Assembly: GCF_017876435.1 (NCBI RefSeq)
Contig: NZ_JAGIOA010000001.1
Coordinates: 1,364,001 to 1,428,000 of the forward strand
Direction: 5' to 3'
DNA from: Microbacterium phyllosphaerae
GTDB taxonomy: Bacteria > Actinomycetota > Actinomycetes > Actinomycetales > Microbacteriaceae
DNA length: 64,000 bases
Shown in pieces: positions 35,183-43,654 of the stretch. Numbering within the stretch: the stretch's first letter is position 1; each line of letters starts with the position of its first letter. Under the pieces are notes generated by a model. The model worked only from the letters and a program-made list of their open reading frames with translations. It had not been told where the DNA came from and did not search any database. A program made the position numbers and the translations under genes.

Positions 35183-35213
35183 AGGCCCCCTCCTGCGGAG
35201 CAGGAGAGGGCCT
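35183..35213. terminator. bidirectional hairpin between TSUP gene and aspS
   Basis: Arms 35183-35196 and 35200-35213 pair over 14 positions with one C-A mismatch and a GGA loop. Its core CCCCTCCTGC matches that of the terminator at 29361-29399. Confidence 0.7.
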
Positions 35214-35226
35214 CATGATGCGAAGG

Positions 35227-37008
35227 TCAGGCCTCGTCGTCTTCGGGCTCGAAGTCCACCCCGGCCTCGGCGCGCTGCTCCGCGGTGATCGGAGCAGGGG
35301 CCGCAGTCAGCGGGTCGAAGCCGTTGCCCGACTTCGGGAACGCGATGACGTCGCGGATCGACTCGGTCTTCGACAGGTGCTGGAGCACGCGGTCCATGCC
35401 GAGCGCGATCCCACCGTGAGGCGGGGCGCCGAACTTGAACGCGTCGAGCAGGAAGCCGAACTGCTCCTGCGCGACCTCGTCGCTGATGCCCATGACCTCG
35501 AACACGCGCTTCTGCACGTCTTCACGGTGGATGCGGATCGATCCGCCGCCGAGCTCCGAGCCGTTGCACACGATGTCGTACGCGTAGGCCAGGGCCGAAC
35601 CGGGGTCGGTGTCGAACGTGTCCTGGAACTCCGGCTTCGGGCCGGTGAACGCGTGGTGCACGGCGGTCCAGGCGCCGGCGCCCACAGCGACGTCACCGGA
35701 TGCGACGGCATCCGCCGCAGGCTCGAACATCGGTGCGTCGACGACCCACGTGAACGCGAACTCGTCGGGGTTCAGGTAACCCAGGCGGCGACCGATCTCG
35801 ACGCGAGCAGCACCGAGGAGCGCACGGCTCTCCTTCGTCGACCCTGCGGCGAAGAACACGCAGTCACCCGCGGCCGCGCCGACGAACTCTGCGAGACCCG
35901 CCTGCTCGGCTTCGGACAGGTTCTTGGCGGCGGGGCCGCCGAGCGAACCGTCCTCGTTGAAGAGCACGTACGCGAGGCCGCGGGCGCCGCGCTGCTTGGC
36001 CCAGTCCTGCCATGCGTCGAGCTGCTTGCGGGGCTGGCTCGCGCCACCCGGCATGACGACGGCACCGACATACTCGGCCTGGAAGACGCGGAACGGGGTG
36101 TTCGCGAAGTACTCGGTGGCCTCGACGAGCTCGAGTCCGAACCGCAGGTCGGGCTTGTCGGAGCCGTACTTCGCCATGGCGTCGGCGTAGGTCAGGCGCG
36201 GAAGCGGGGTCTGCACCTCGACGCCGATGGTCTTCCACATCGCCTGGATGAGCGACTCCATCAGCGTGATGACGTCTTCCTGGTCGACGAAGCTCATCTC
36301 GATGTCGAGCTGCGTGAACTCCGGCTGACGGTCGGCGCGGAAGTCCTCATCGCGGTAACAGCGAGCGATCTGGTAGTACTTCTCGACGCCGCCGACCATG
36401 AGCAGCTGCTTGAACAGCTGCGGCGACTGCGGCAGCGCGTACCAGCTACCGGGGTGCAGGCGAGCGGGCACGACGAAGTCGCGGGCGCCCTCGGGCGTGG
36501 AGCGCGTGAGGGTCGGCGTCTCGACCTCGGTGAAGTCCTCGCCGTGCAGCACGTCGCGGACGGCCTTGTAGACGTTCGAGCGCAGACGCAGAGCGGATGC
36601 CGCGGCGGGGCGACGCAGGTCGAGATAGCGGTACTTGAGGCGGGCCTCTTCACCGACCGTCTCGGTGTCGGCGACGGCGGTCGACACCTGGAACGGCAGA
36701 GGAGCGGACTCGTTCAGCACCTCGACGTCGGCCGCGATGAGCTCGATGTCGCCGGTCGGCAGGTTCGGGTTCGCGTTGCCCTCGGGGCGACGGGACACCT
36801 CGCCGGTGACCTTGAGGACGAACTCGTTGCGCAGCGGGTGCGCGACCTCTTCATCGCGGATGACGACCTGGGCGATGCCCGACGCATCCCGAAGATCGAT
36901 GAACGCGACTCCTCCGTGATCACGACGGCGATCGACCCAACCCGAGAGGGTGACGGTCTGACCGATATGCTCGGCTCGCAGTGAGCCTGCCGAGTGGGTG
37001 CGAAGCAC
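35227..37008 (-). CDS. aspS: aspartyl-tRNA synthetase
   Basis: The 593-residue class II synthetase has the N-terminal OB anticodon-binding fold ([32 protein letters not shown]). Motif 1 includes [20 protein letters not shown], motif 2 is [20 protein letters not shown], and motif 3 is [16 protein letters not shown] bacterial insertion (GAD) domain lies between motifs 2 and 3, giving the usual bacterial length. It starts with GTG at 37008 behind AGGAGG. Confidence 0.96.
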   Translation of the reverse strand: MLRTHSAGSLRAEHIGQTVTLSGWVDRRRDHGGVAFIDLRDASGIAQVVIRDEEVAHPLRNEFVLKVTGEVSRRPEGNANPNLPTGDIELIAADVEVLNESAPLPFQVSTAVADTETVGEEARLKYRYLDLRRPAAASALRLRSNVYKAVRDVLHGEDFTEVETPTLTRSTPEGARDFVVPARLHPGSWYALPQSPQLFKQLLMVGGVEKYYQIARCYRDEDFRADRQPEFTQLDIEMSFVDQEDVITLMESLIQAMWKTIGVEVQTPLPRLTYADAMAKYGSDKPDLRFGLELVEATEYFANTPFRVFQAEYVGAVVMPGGASQPRKQLDAWQDWAKQRGARGLAYVLFNEDGSLGGPAAKNLSEAEQAGLAEFVGAAAGDCVFFAAGSTKESRALLGAARVEIGRRLGYLNPDEFAFTWVVDAPMFEPAADAVASGDVAVGAGAWTAVHHAFTGPKPEFQDTFDTDPGSALAYAYDIVCNGSELGGGSIRIHREDVQKRVFEVMGISDEVAQEQFGFLLDAFKFGAPPHGGIALGMDRVLQHLSKTESIRDVIAFPKSGNGFDPLTAAPAPITAEQRAEAGVDFEPEDDEA

Positions 37009-37138
37009 GGAGGATTCCTCCTGATCTGGGAAATGGTGAACCCGCCCATTCTACGTGGGCAGGTGCCGCCTCCTCCGCCCGCGGCATATCGCTCAGTAGG
37101 ATCGCCACGACAGCCGCTCGACCAGCGAAAGGGTCACC

Positions 37139-37513
37139 ATGGACTCCAACGGCATCTCGGATCTGTACGCCTCGATCTTCTCGGGCACGACGGGCCTCAT
37201 CGCCCTCGTCTTCTACGTGCTCGTCGTCATCGGCCTGTGGAAGGTGTTCACGAAGGCGGGGTACCCCGGCATCCTCGCGATCATCCCGATCGTGAACGTG
37301 GTGTTCCTCGTGAAGATCGCCGGCATGTCCGGGTGGCTCGCGCTGCTCTACCTCATCCCGATCGTGGGTTTCATCTTCGGGATCGTCGTCGCGATCAAGC
37401 TCGGCGAGCGTTTCGGCAAGGGCGGACTCTTCTCGTTCTTCCTCCTGTTCGTCTTCCAGTACATCGGGTATCTGATCATCGGCTTCGGCAGCTCCCGCTA
37501 CCGTCAGATCTGA
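37139..37513 (+). CDS. DUF5684 small membrane protein
   Basis: The 124-residue protein has three to four helices with short loops. VFTKAGYPGILAIIPIVNVV and KIAGMSGWLALLYLIPIVGF match DUF5684. Function is unknown. The ATG has AAAGGG upstream. The histidine phosphatase gene starts one base after this stop codon, so they are co-transcribed. Confidence 0.8.
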   Translation: MDSNGISDLYASIFSGTTGLIALVFYVLVVIGLWKVFTKAGYPGILAIIPIVNVVFLVKIAGMSGWLALLYLIPIVGFIFGIVVAIKLGERFGKGGLFSFFLLFVFQYIGYLIIGFGSSRYRQI

Positions 37514-37514
37514 C

Positions 37515-38144
37515 GTGGCGGCGTCACGACTGCACCTTGTCCGTCACGGCGAGGTCCACAACCCGAAGCGCGTCCTCTACGGTCGCCTACCGGACTACCA
37601 CCTGAGCAGGGCTGGTCGGAAGATGGCGCAGGCGGCCGCCGATCATGTCGCCTCTCTCGACAGGCCGGTGGCCGCGCTGTACTCCTCGCCGTTGGAGCGC
37701 GCGCAGGAGTCAGCGGAGCCTTTCGCGTCCGGATTCGATCTGGTGCCCGAGATCGACATCCGCATCATCGAGCCGACGAACGTGTTCGAGGGCACGCAGA
37801 TGCGGCGCTCGCTGATGAACCCGCTCAACTGGTGGCATCTGCGGCAGCCGGCTCTTCCCAGCTGGGGCGAGCCGTACACGTCGATCGCCGAGCGGATGCT
37901 GGGGGCCATGGGCGAGGCCTGGAAGGCGGCGGACGGCGGTGATGTCGTCATGGTGTCGCACCAGGCGCCGATCTGGATCACCCATCTTCGGGTCGCGGGT
38001 CTGCCGCTCCGACACGATCCGCGCACGCGGCGCTGCGCTCTCTCGAGCGTCACGTCGTTCGAGCTCGTCGGCGATGTGTGGCGCGAGGTCGCGTACGCGG
38101 AGCCGGCGGCGACCGGCGGCGCGGTCGACGTGGGAGCGGTCTGA
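37515..38144 (+). CDS. histidine phosphatase family protein
   Basis: The 209-residue protein has the phosphoglycerate-mutase-like signature LHLVRHGEVHN (catalytic His), YSSPLERAQESAEPF (second Arg) and VMVSHQAPI (second His). It hydrolyses an unknown phosphoester. In related actinobacteria this gene usually sits directly before resA of the cytochrome c assembly operon (from memory); here an 11-kb block intervenes. GTG at 37515 is the only start with the conserved N-terminus. Confidence 0.9.
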   Translation: MAASRLHLVRHGEVHNPKRVLYGRLPDYHLSRAGRKMAQAAADHVASLDRPVAALYSSPLERAQESAEPFASGFDLVPEIDIRIIEPTNVFEGTQMRRSLMNPLNWWHLRQPALPSWGEPYTSIAERMLGAMGEAWKAADGGDVVMVSHQAPIWITHLRVAGLPLRHDPRTRRCALSSVTSFELVGDVWREVAYAEPAATGGAVDVGAV

Positions 38145-38166
38145 CCTCCTTCGCGTTCGCCTCCGC

Positions 38167-38227
38167 CTTCGAATCGCGCACCTGGCAGATTCTGCTTCTC
38201 GATATTTGCCAATTGCGCGATTCGAAG
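38167..38227. repeat. long imperfect palindrome between convergent genes
   Basis: A perfect 14-bp outer stem, CTTCGAATCGCGCA (38167-38180) with TGCGCGATTCGAAG (38214-38227), is followed inward by TGGCA/TGCCA pairing, leaving a loop of about 19 bases. It is more AT-rich than its surroundings. It could be a bidirectional terminator or a REP-like dispersed palindrome, and it marks the left edge of the inserted block. Confidence 0.6.
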
Positions 38228-38239
38228 CATTTCAGGGGG

Positions 38240-39136
38240 TCAGGTCATCAGCGACTGGATGACCCCGACCGCCGCCATCTGACCTGCCGCGGCGGCCAGC
38301 AGTACGGAGGCCATCGGACCGGGCAGGGATGCGCGGTGCGCGAGGTCTCCCGCGGCGAAGATCCCAGGCAACGACGTGCGACCGAACTCGTCGATCTCGA
38401 TCGACCCGGACGGCAGCATCTGCAGACCGAGCTGATCGGCGAACGGTGCGCGGTGCCGCAGGGAGGCGGCAGCGACGAACACGCCGGCGACGGAGTGCTC
38501 AGTGGATGCCGTGGTGACGCGCACGCCGTCGGCATCCGGGGCGACCGCGGTCACGGGCTCCGGGCTGACTCGCGCGCCCGACTCTTCGAGCGTCCGGGCT
38601 TCGTCGGCGGTGAAGGCGGCCTCCACGGGGAAGACGGTGATGTCCGAGACGATCCGGCCGAGGAGGCCGATCAGGTGCTCGGCGCGGGGAGCGGGTCCGA
38701 GGATGCCGATGGACCGGCCCGCGTGCTCGTGGCCGTCGCAGAACGGGCAGCTGAACGCCTTCGTGCCCCACAGCTCCTGCAGCCCGTCGACGGACGGAAG
38801 ATCGTCGGCCACGCCCGTGGCGAGGATCACGTGGCGCGCATCGACCGCATCCCCGTCGGCGAGTGAGACGGCGTAGCCGCCCTCGGTCGCGGTGACGGTC
38901 CGGGCGCCGACGTCGCGGATCTCGACGTCGGAGTACTCGGCGAGCTGTGCCTTGGCCGTCGCACGGAACTCCGCGGGCGGAGTGCCGTCGTTCGCGACCA
39001 CGTTGTGCATGTGCAGCACGGTGCCGTTGCGGTACTCGCCGGAGTCGAGCAGCAGTGTGCTCCGGTGCATCCGCCCGAGTGTGAGTGCCACCTGCAGGCC
39101 GGCGGGGCCTGCGCCGATCACGATCGCGTCGTACAT
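38240..39136 (-). CDS. thioredoxin-reductase-like FAD/NAD(P) oxidoreductase
   Basis: The 298-residue flavoprotein has the FAD motif VIGAGPAGLQVALTLGRMHR, a redox pair CPFC at residues 130-133 (AFSCPFCDG), an NAD(P) region SIGILGPAPRAEHLIGLLG and the C-terminal FAD segment LPGIFAAGDLAHR. It resembles thioredoxin reductase-like enzymes often paired with MerR regulators. No thioredoxin gene is adjacent. The ATG at 39136 has GGAAGGA upstream, and its promoter has a 19-base spacer filled by a palindrome, the MerR-activator layout. Confidence 0.88.
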   Translation of the reverse strand: MYDAIVIGAGPAGLQVALTLGRMHRSTLLLDSGEYRNGTVLHMHNVVANDGTPPAEFRATAKAQLAEYSDVEIRDVGARTVTATEGGYAVSLADGDAVDARHVILATGVADDLPSVDGLQELWGTKAFSCPFCDGHEHAGRSIGILGPAPRAEHLIGLLGRIVSDITVFPVEAAFTADEARTLEESGARVSPEPVTAVAPDADGVRVTTASTEHSVAGVFVAAASLRHRAPFADQLGLQMLPSGSIEIDEFGRTSLPGIFAAGDLAHRASLPGPMASVLLAAAAGQMAAVGVIQSLMT

Positions 39137-39175
39137 GTGGGGTCCTTCCGAGGGGTCGCGCTTGCGTTCGTCCCC

Positions 39176-39206
39176 AGTCTGTGACTTCATGTCAACATGA
39201 AGTCAA
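39176..39206 (-). promoter_or_regulatory. MerR-type promoter with palindromic operator
   Basis: Minus strand: -35 TTGACT (39206-39201), 19-base spacer, -10 CAGACT (39181-39176). A perfect dyad, TGACTTCATGT-CA-ACATGAAGTCA (39182-39205), fills the spacer. A 19-20-base spacer with central dyad is the established hallmark of promoters that MerR-family activators untwist. It also overlaps the start codon of the divergent chimeric ORF at 39197. Confidence 0.8.
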
Positions 39207-39592
39207 GCCTCGAGAATCCGTGGTCCGTCGGCGAGGTCGCGGGCCGCTTCGATGCATCAATCGTCATTCCGTTGTTTCGACACTCTCCATGGGAAAGTGT
39301 CATACCTGAGTCGCAGTGCGCTACTCCCGCCGATCTGTCTCCTTCTTGGCCGGACTCGCCGTCGGCGGACGGTGACGGGGAGGCCGCACGACTGTTGGCT
39401 CTCCGAGTGCCAGACGCGATCCCCTATCGCAGCGTACGGAAGGCCGCCGACATCGCCGGCGCTGATGAGGGAACGATCCGGAACATCCTGACTGGGGTTT
39501 GCTGGCCTGATTTGCGAACAATTGTGCGGCTTGAAAAGGGGCTGGATATCCCGCTGTGGCCTGTTCGCGGAGCTGGCGGTCGGCGCGCGTGA
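39197..39592 (+). pseudogene. chimeric ORF: MerR N-terminal remnant joined to a second HTH protein
   Basis: This 131-codon ORF begins MKSSLENPWSVGEVAGRFD, which reads as the first helix of a MerR-family DNA-binding domain, then loses the expected recognition helix and continues FRHSPWESVIPES. From about residue 45 it becomes another small HTH protein: WPDSPSADGDGEAARLLALR, then AADIAGADEGTIRNILTG and CWPDLRTIVRLEKGLDIPLW. The MerR part lacks its wing and effector domain. It therefore looks like a deletion or insertion fusion that destroyed the original regulator divergent from the flavoenzyme. The C-terminal HTH could still fold and be functional. Confidence 0.55.
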
Positions 39593-39978
39593 AGATCATG
39601 AGCATAGGCGACGTGGCTCGTGTGATGGGGCTACCGACCAACGTCCTCCGGCACTGGGAGACCGTGGGCTTGCTGTCGCCAGAGCGGGATGGCAGTGGGC
39701 GGCGGCAATACGACGAAGACCAGATCGTTCGAATCGCAGTCATCCAGCGGAGCAAGGGTGCGGGGATGTCGCTGGAGCAGGTCGGGGTCATGCTCAACGA
39801 CGGTGCCAGGGAGCGGCACGAAATTCTGCGGAAGCATCTCGATGACCTTGACCGACGCATGGAAGACATGCGACGCTCGCGGGCGATGGCTGAACACGCG
39901 ATGAATTGTCGATCCCATGACATCGCGACGTGCCCGCGCTTCCGAGCCGGGGTCGAGGACGTCATGGCGCGCTTCTGA
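39589..39978 (+). CDS. MerR-family regulator
   Basis: The 129-residue regulator has an intact MerR domain: MSIGDVARVMGLPTNVLRHW, ETVGLLSPERDGSGRRQYDE, then the dimer helix and a Cys-containing tail (MNCRSHDIATCPRF). The two C-terminal cysteines may sense thiol stress or metal. GTG at 39589 overlaps the previous stop as GTGA; ATG at 39598 is possible. It is the likely surviving regulator of the flavoenzyme promoter, though it could have come with the chimeric ORF. Confidence 0.85.
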   Translation: MKIMSIGDVARVMGLPTNVLRHWETVGLLSPERDGSGRRQYDEDQIVRIAVIQRSKGAGMSLEQVGVMLNDGARERHEILRKHLDDLDRRMEDMRRSRAMAEHAMNCRSHDIATCPRFRAGVEDVMARF

Positions 39979-40130
39979 GCCGCGACCGCATCGCCCTCAC
40001 CTGAGAAAGGTCGCCCGACCACTGGCGCCTTCGCAGAGTTCGGCTGTCATCGGGCGATGCTTTCGATATGGGACCGAAGGCCGAACAATGGTGCCTCTTC
40101 GGTCGTGCCGCTCTCGTCAGTGGTACGTGG

Positions 40131-40177
40131 AATGACAGGACATGTTTGAGGGTATCCTGTCATTACCAATGACAGGA
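40131..40177 (+). promoter_or_regulatory. GntR-type operator cluster upstream of the sugar-locus genes
   Basis: A perfect palindrome, TCCTGTCATT-ACC-AATGACAGGA (40155-40177), ends five bases before the next start codon and includes its RBS (AGGAG). A third half-site AATGACAGGA lies at 40131-40140. The same 17-base core with one change recurs before the sugar-binding protein gene. The remaining 39979-40130 holds nothing recognised. Confidence 0.65.
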
Positions 40178-40182
40178 GTGGT

Positions 40183-40665
40183 ATGGACGAGTCCTTCGTT
40201 AGCAGCGAGCTGACGCGCGTGCGAGGTCAGCGGAAAGCGCTTGAGTTCTCGCGTTTTGCGCACGACCAGGCCATCGCTGTGGGTCAGCGGGCCCTGCAGC
40301 TGGCGGAGGACCAGGGTCTGTCCGTTGTGGTCGATGTCCGGCGTGGGGAGCAGATCGTGTTCCATGCGGCGCTTTCGGGCACTACTGCAGAGCATGACGA
40401 TTGGGTTCGTCGCAAAGTGCACACCGCCGTACGACATGAGGTTCCGAGTTATGAGTTCCTCCTGCGTCAGCGGCAGTCCGGCCGAGTGCCCGACTGGTTG
40501 GATCCCACCGAGTTCGCCGTCGCGGGCGGCGCGGTTCCCCTCTTCATCGCGGGCAGCGTCGTGGGCATCGTGACGGTCTCCGGTATCGTCACCTCGCCCG
40601 AGGGGGACCATGATCTTGCGATGTCAGCGCTGGACGTGCTCCGTGGCGAGACGGAGAGGCCATAG
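40183..40665 (+). CDS. UPF0303/heme-degrading-domain (HbpS/GlcG-like) protein
   Basis: The 160-residue protein matches UPF0303: AHDQAIAVGQRALQLAEDQG, LSVVVDVRRGEQIVFHAAL, then FAVAGGAVPLFIAGSVVGIV. These proteins share the HbpS/GlcG profilin-like fold and are often beside carbon-source operons; their biochemical role is uncertain. It probably forms a bicistron with the GntR gene nine bases downstream, under the palindromic operator. Confidence 0.8.
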   Translation: MDESFVSSELTRVRGQRKALEFSRFAHDQAIAVGQRALQLAEDQGLSVVVDVRRGEQIVFHAALSGTTAEHDDWVRRKVHTAVRHEVPSYEFLLRQRQSGRVPDWLDPTEFAVAGGAVPLFIAGSVVGIVTVSGIVTSPEGDHDLAMSALDVLRGETERP

Positions 40666-40674
40666 GGTTCTGCC

Positions 40675-41430
40675 ATGCGCGATGATGTCATGACGATCGA
40701 CCGGCGCTCACCGGTGCCGTTTTACTCTCAGCTGAAATCGCTGATGCTCGCCGACATCGCCGCGCGAGGACTCGAGCCAGGGGATCGCATCCCCACCGAG
40801 CGAGAGCTCTGTGACACCTATGACGTGTCGCGCACCGTGGTGCGCCAGACCCTTCTCGAGTTGGAGCATGAAGGCGTCATCAGTCGAGAGAAGGGGCGCG
40901 GCACTTTTCTGGCGGATCGGCGGTCGTCAGCCGGATTCGGTGGGGCGCTCGTCGGAACATTTGAGGACATCCAGAGCGAAGAAGGTCATCAGCACTCTCG
41001 AGTCATCCGCCGGGGGATCGTGCCTGCGCCGCCGCGCATCGCCGACGACTTGAGCCTCGATGAGGGGGCAGAGGTCGTCGAGATAGAGCGCATCCGCGAA
41101 GTTGACGGAGTGCCCTGGGCGTTCACGCGCACCCACCTGCCGCTCGACATCGGACGCCCTCTGCTCGACGTGCCGCTCGAGGACGTATCGCTGTTCGGGA
41201 TCCTGGAGCGCGAGTTCGGTGTCACTTTCGACCGGGCGCGGCGCTCCTTCGTCGCGGAGCTGGCATCTCAGCAGGTCGCCGACGCGCTGCGTGTCGATCT
41301 CGGCTCGCCGATCCTCGCGATGAGGAGCGTGTCCTTCGACGAATCCGGTCGCGCTGTAGAGCGGTTCGCAGGCTTCCATCGGGGCGATCTGAGTCGCCTC
41401 GATGTCGAAGTGCAACACACCCGGAGTTGA
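40675..41430 (+). CDS. GntR/HutC-family transcriptional regulator
   Basis: The 251-residue regulator has an N-terminal GntR winged helix (PFYSQLKSLMLADIAARGLE, GDRIPTERELCDTYDVSRTV, REKGRGTFLADR) and a C-terminal UTRA ligand domain (IERIREVDGVPWAFTRTHLP, ending in the SFDESGRAVE core). HutC-subfamily members respond to sugars, sugar phosphates or histidine intermediates. It probably represses both its own bicistron and the downstream transport-catabolic operon through the shared operator, and its inducer should be a substrate or intermediate of that pathway. Confidence 0.9.
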   Translation: MRDDVMTIDRRSPVPFYSQLKSLMLADIAARGLEPGDRIPTERELCDTYDVSRTVVRQTLLELEHEGVISREKGRGTFLADRRSSAGFGGALVGTFEDIQSEEGHQHSRVIRRGIVPAPPRIADDLSLDEGAEVVEIERIREVDGVPWAFTRTHLPLDIGRPLLDVPLEDVSLFGILEREFGVTFDRARRSFVAELASQQVADALRVDLGSPILAMRSVSFDESGRAVERFAGFHRGDLSRLDVEVQHTRS

Positions 41431-41456
41431 CATCCTGTAATTACCAATTGCATCAT
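41427..41456 (+). promoter_or_regulatory. operon promoter overlapped by a GntR half-operator
   Basis: A perfect -35 TTGACA (41427-41432) is followed by TCCTGTAATTACCAAT (41433-41448), nearly identical to the 40155 operator core, and a CATCAT -10-like hexamer (41451-41456). Repressor binding would block RNA polymerase. Confidence 0.6.
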
Positions 41457-41506
41457 TGACTTGTCAGCCCCACCCGAGGGGCTCGTTTCGAGCAATGGAG
41501 CAGAAC

Positions 41507-42748
41507 ATGGCAATCAAGCCGCGGACAGGAATCCTCCTGGGTGTCGCCGGCGTCGCCGTCGCAGCAATCGCAGCGACCGTCGTCGTGAACGTCGTCAACA
41601 ACTCTGGCGGCGACGAGAACGTCGTCACCTGGTGGGTTCCGGACTGGGATTACGACGCAGCGGTGGAGCTCGTCGCCGCCTACGAAGCGGACAACCCGGA
41701 CGTGAGCGTCGAGATCGTCCAGACCACCGGCGACACGGTCGCAAACCGCACCGCGGTCGCCCTGGACTCGGGCAACGTCCCCGACGTGATCACCGAGTCG
41801 ATCTCGCGCGTGCGCACCTACGCCGATAAAGAACAGCTCGCGGACCTGAGCGGCCTGTTCGGCGCCGACATCCCGACCGACGACTTCGCGCCCGGTCTCG
41901 TCGACGCCCTGACCTTCGACGGCAAGACCTACGCGATGCCGTACCGGTGGGCGACCAACGCCCTCATCTACAACCCCGAGCTGTTCGCGGCGGCCGGCAT
42001 CGACGCTCCGCCCGCGACCTGGGACGAGTTCGTGGAGGATGCCAAGATGCTCACCTCGGGGGATGTCGTGGGGACGGCGTGGCCGATGCAGGGTGAGCCG
42101 AGCGATCTCACGCTGCGATTCCTCGAGTTCGCGGTCTCCGACGGCGCCGACATCGTCGACGGCGCACCGGAACTCAGCGAGGACTCGACCCAGGCGGCAG
42201 TCGAGATGATCGGCGGATCGGTCCTGGACGGCTGGGCGAGCCCGAGTTCATTCGAACTCGACAACACGGCGATCCGTGAACTGTTCCTCCAGGGTCGCGT
42301 GGCGATGTACCCCGGTGGTGTGTTCGACGTGGCGGAGGCCCAGGCACAGGGCGCCCCCATCGCCACCGCAGTGCTTCCCGGCCTGGACGGGGCGGGCACG
42401 GCCCTCGGCGTCGGCTGGGCCCACCTCGTTCCGGCGAAGAGCGCGCATCTCGATGCCGCGAAGGACTTCGTCGCCTTCCTCGCCGAGCCCGAGAGCATGG
42501 CCGCGCTCACCCTGACCTTCCCCGCCCGCATCAGCGCCTCGGAGGACGAGAAGTTCCAGACGCCCGAGCGGGTCGCGTATGCCGAGCAGCTCGCGGAGCA
42601 TTCGGTGCCCGCCCCGAACGATCCGCGCTGGACCGGTTCGGTGCAGGCCGTGCACGACCAGATCCAGGAGGTCGCCCTCGGCCGCAAGACAGCTGAGCAG
42701 GCCGCCTCCGACATCCAGCAGATCGTCGACCAGGCGTTCGCCGAGTAA
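41507..42748 (+). CDS. sugar ABC transporter substrate-binding protein
   Basis: The 413-residue extracellular solute-binding family 1 protein reads VTWWVPDWDYDAAVELVAAY, PDVITESISRVRTY and AMPYRWATNALIYNPELFAA. It has an N-terminal hydrophobic segment (TGILLGVAGVAVAAIAATVV) but no lipobox cysteine, so it is probably held by an uncleaved anchor or released. ATG at 41507 follows GGAG by six bases. It starts the transport-catabolic operon; no ATPase gene is in it, so a shared MsiK-type ATPase encoded elsewhere is likely. Confidence 0.9.
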   Translation: MAIKPRTGILLGVAGVAVAAIAATVVVNVVNNSGGDENVVTWWVPDWDYDAAVELVAAYEADNPDVSVEIVQTTGDTVANRTAVALDSGNVPDVITESISRVRTYADKEQLADLSGLFGADIPTDDFAPGLVDALTFDGKTYAMPYRWATNALIYNPELFAAAGIDAPPATWDEFVEDAKMLTSGDVVGTAWPMQGEPSDLTLRFLEFAVSDGADIVDGAPELSEDSTQAAVEMIGGSVLDGWASPSSFELDNTAIRELFLQGRVAMYPGGVFDVAEAQAQGAPIATAVLPGLDGAGTALGVGWAHLVPAKSAHLDAAKDFVAFLAEPESMAALTLTFPARISASEDEKFQTPERVAYAEQLAEHSVPAPNDPRWTGSVQAVHDQIQEVALGRKTAEQAASDIQQIVDQAFAE

Positions 42749-42772
42749 TACCCGAGACAGATAGCAGAGAAG

Positions 42773-43654
42773 ATGTCGACGCAGAGCATCATCACGGGGA
42801 CGACCGGGGCACGCCGCCGGTCCGGCCGCCCGGTGGCCCTCATGCTCCCTGCGCTCGTGCTGACCGTCGTGCTGATGGTGGTGCCGATCGGCACCACCAT
42901 CGTACGGGTCATCGCGGACGGGGGAGAGGGTCTTGTCCGACTGTTCGCCGCGCCCAACATCGGGCCGGTGATGTGGAACACCCTGGTGTGGACTGTGGGG
43001 TCGGTGATCGGCGGGATCGTCATCGGCTACCTCGGTGCTCTCGTGCTCCAGTCGAAGCACCTGCGGCTCGTCGGACTGTGGCGAGGTCTCGTCATGATCC
43101 CCTGGATCATCCCGGGTGTCGTCGCCGCGACCGTGTGGCGATGGACGCTCTCCACGGACTACGGCATCCTCAATCAGACACTTCTCGATGTCGGCCTGAT
43201 CGATTCCCCGGTGCGGTGGCTCTCCAACCCCGACATCGTGCTCATCGCCGTGGCTCTCATCCAGATCTGGGTGACCGCACCATTCGTCATGCTCATGGTC
43301 TCGGCCGCGCTCACCGGCATACCCGAGGAGCGCTACGAGGCGGCCCGGCTCGACGGTGCCGGCAGCGCCACGATCCTGTGGCACATCATCCTTCCCGCGA
43401 TCCGCACGACCACCGGAATCTGCATCCTGACCCTCGCGATCTGGGCGCTCAACTCGTTCACGATCATCTACGTCACCACGAGCGGTGGACCGGCGGGAGC
43501 TTCGACGATCCTGCCGATCCTGCTCTATCAGGCCTTCCAGCAGGGCGACCAGACCCTCGTCTATGCCGTCGCATTCGTCCAGCTCATCATCGGTGCGGTG
43601 TTCGCCGTCCTTTTCGCACGAACGATGCGCACCGACATCGAGGAGCAGTCATGA
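42773..43654 (+). CDS. sugar ABC transporter permease (MalF type)
   Basis: The 293-residue permease has six helices. Its EAA loop is EERYEAARLDGAGSATILWH, and the last helices contain LNSFTIIYVTTSGGPAGAST, typical of carbohydrate uptake (CUT1) permeases. It follows the binding protein by 24 bases and overlaps the second permease by ATGA. Confidence 0.93.
   Translation: MSTQSIITGTTGARRRSGRPVALMLPALVLTVVLMVVPIGTTIVRVIADGGEGLVRLFAAPNIGPVMWNTLVWTVGSVIGGIVIGYLGALVLQSKHLRLVGLWRGLVMIPWIIPGVVAATVWRWTLSTDYGILNQTLLDVGLIDSPVRWLSNPDIVLIAVALIQIWVTAPFVMLMVSAALTGIPEERYEAARLDGAGSATILWHIILPAIRTTTGICILTLAIWALNSFTIIYVTTSGGPAGASTILPILLYQAFQQGDQTLVYAVAFVQLIIGAVFAVLFARTMRTDIEEQS

Noticed and set aside
39197..41430. 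Prophage or plasmid lysogeny region suggested by clustered HTH genes
   Set aside because: No integrase, structural, replication or lysis genes are present; the regulators fit neighbouring metabolic operons.
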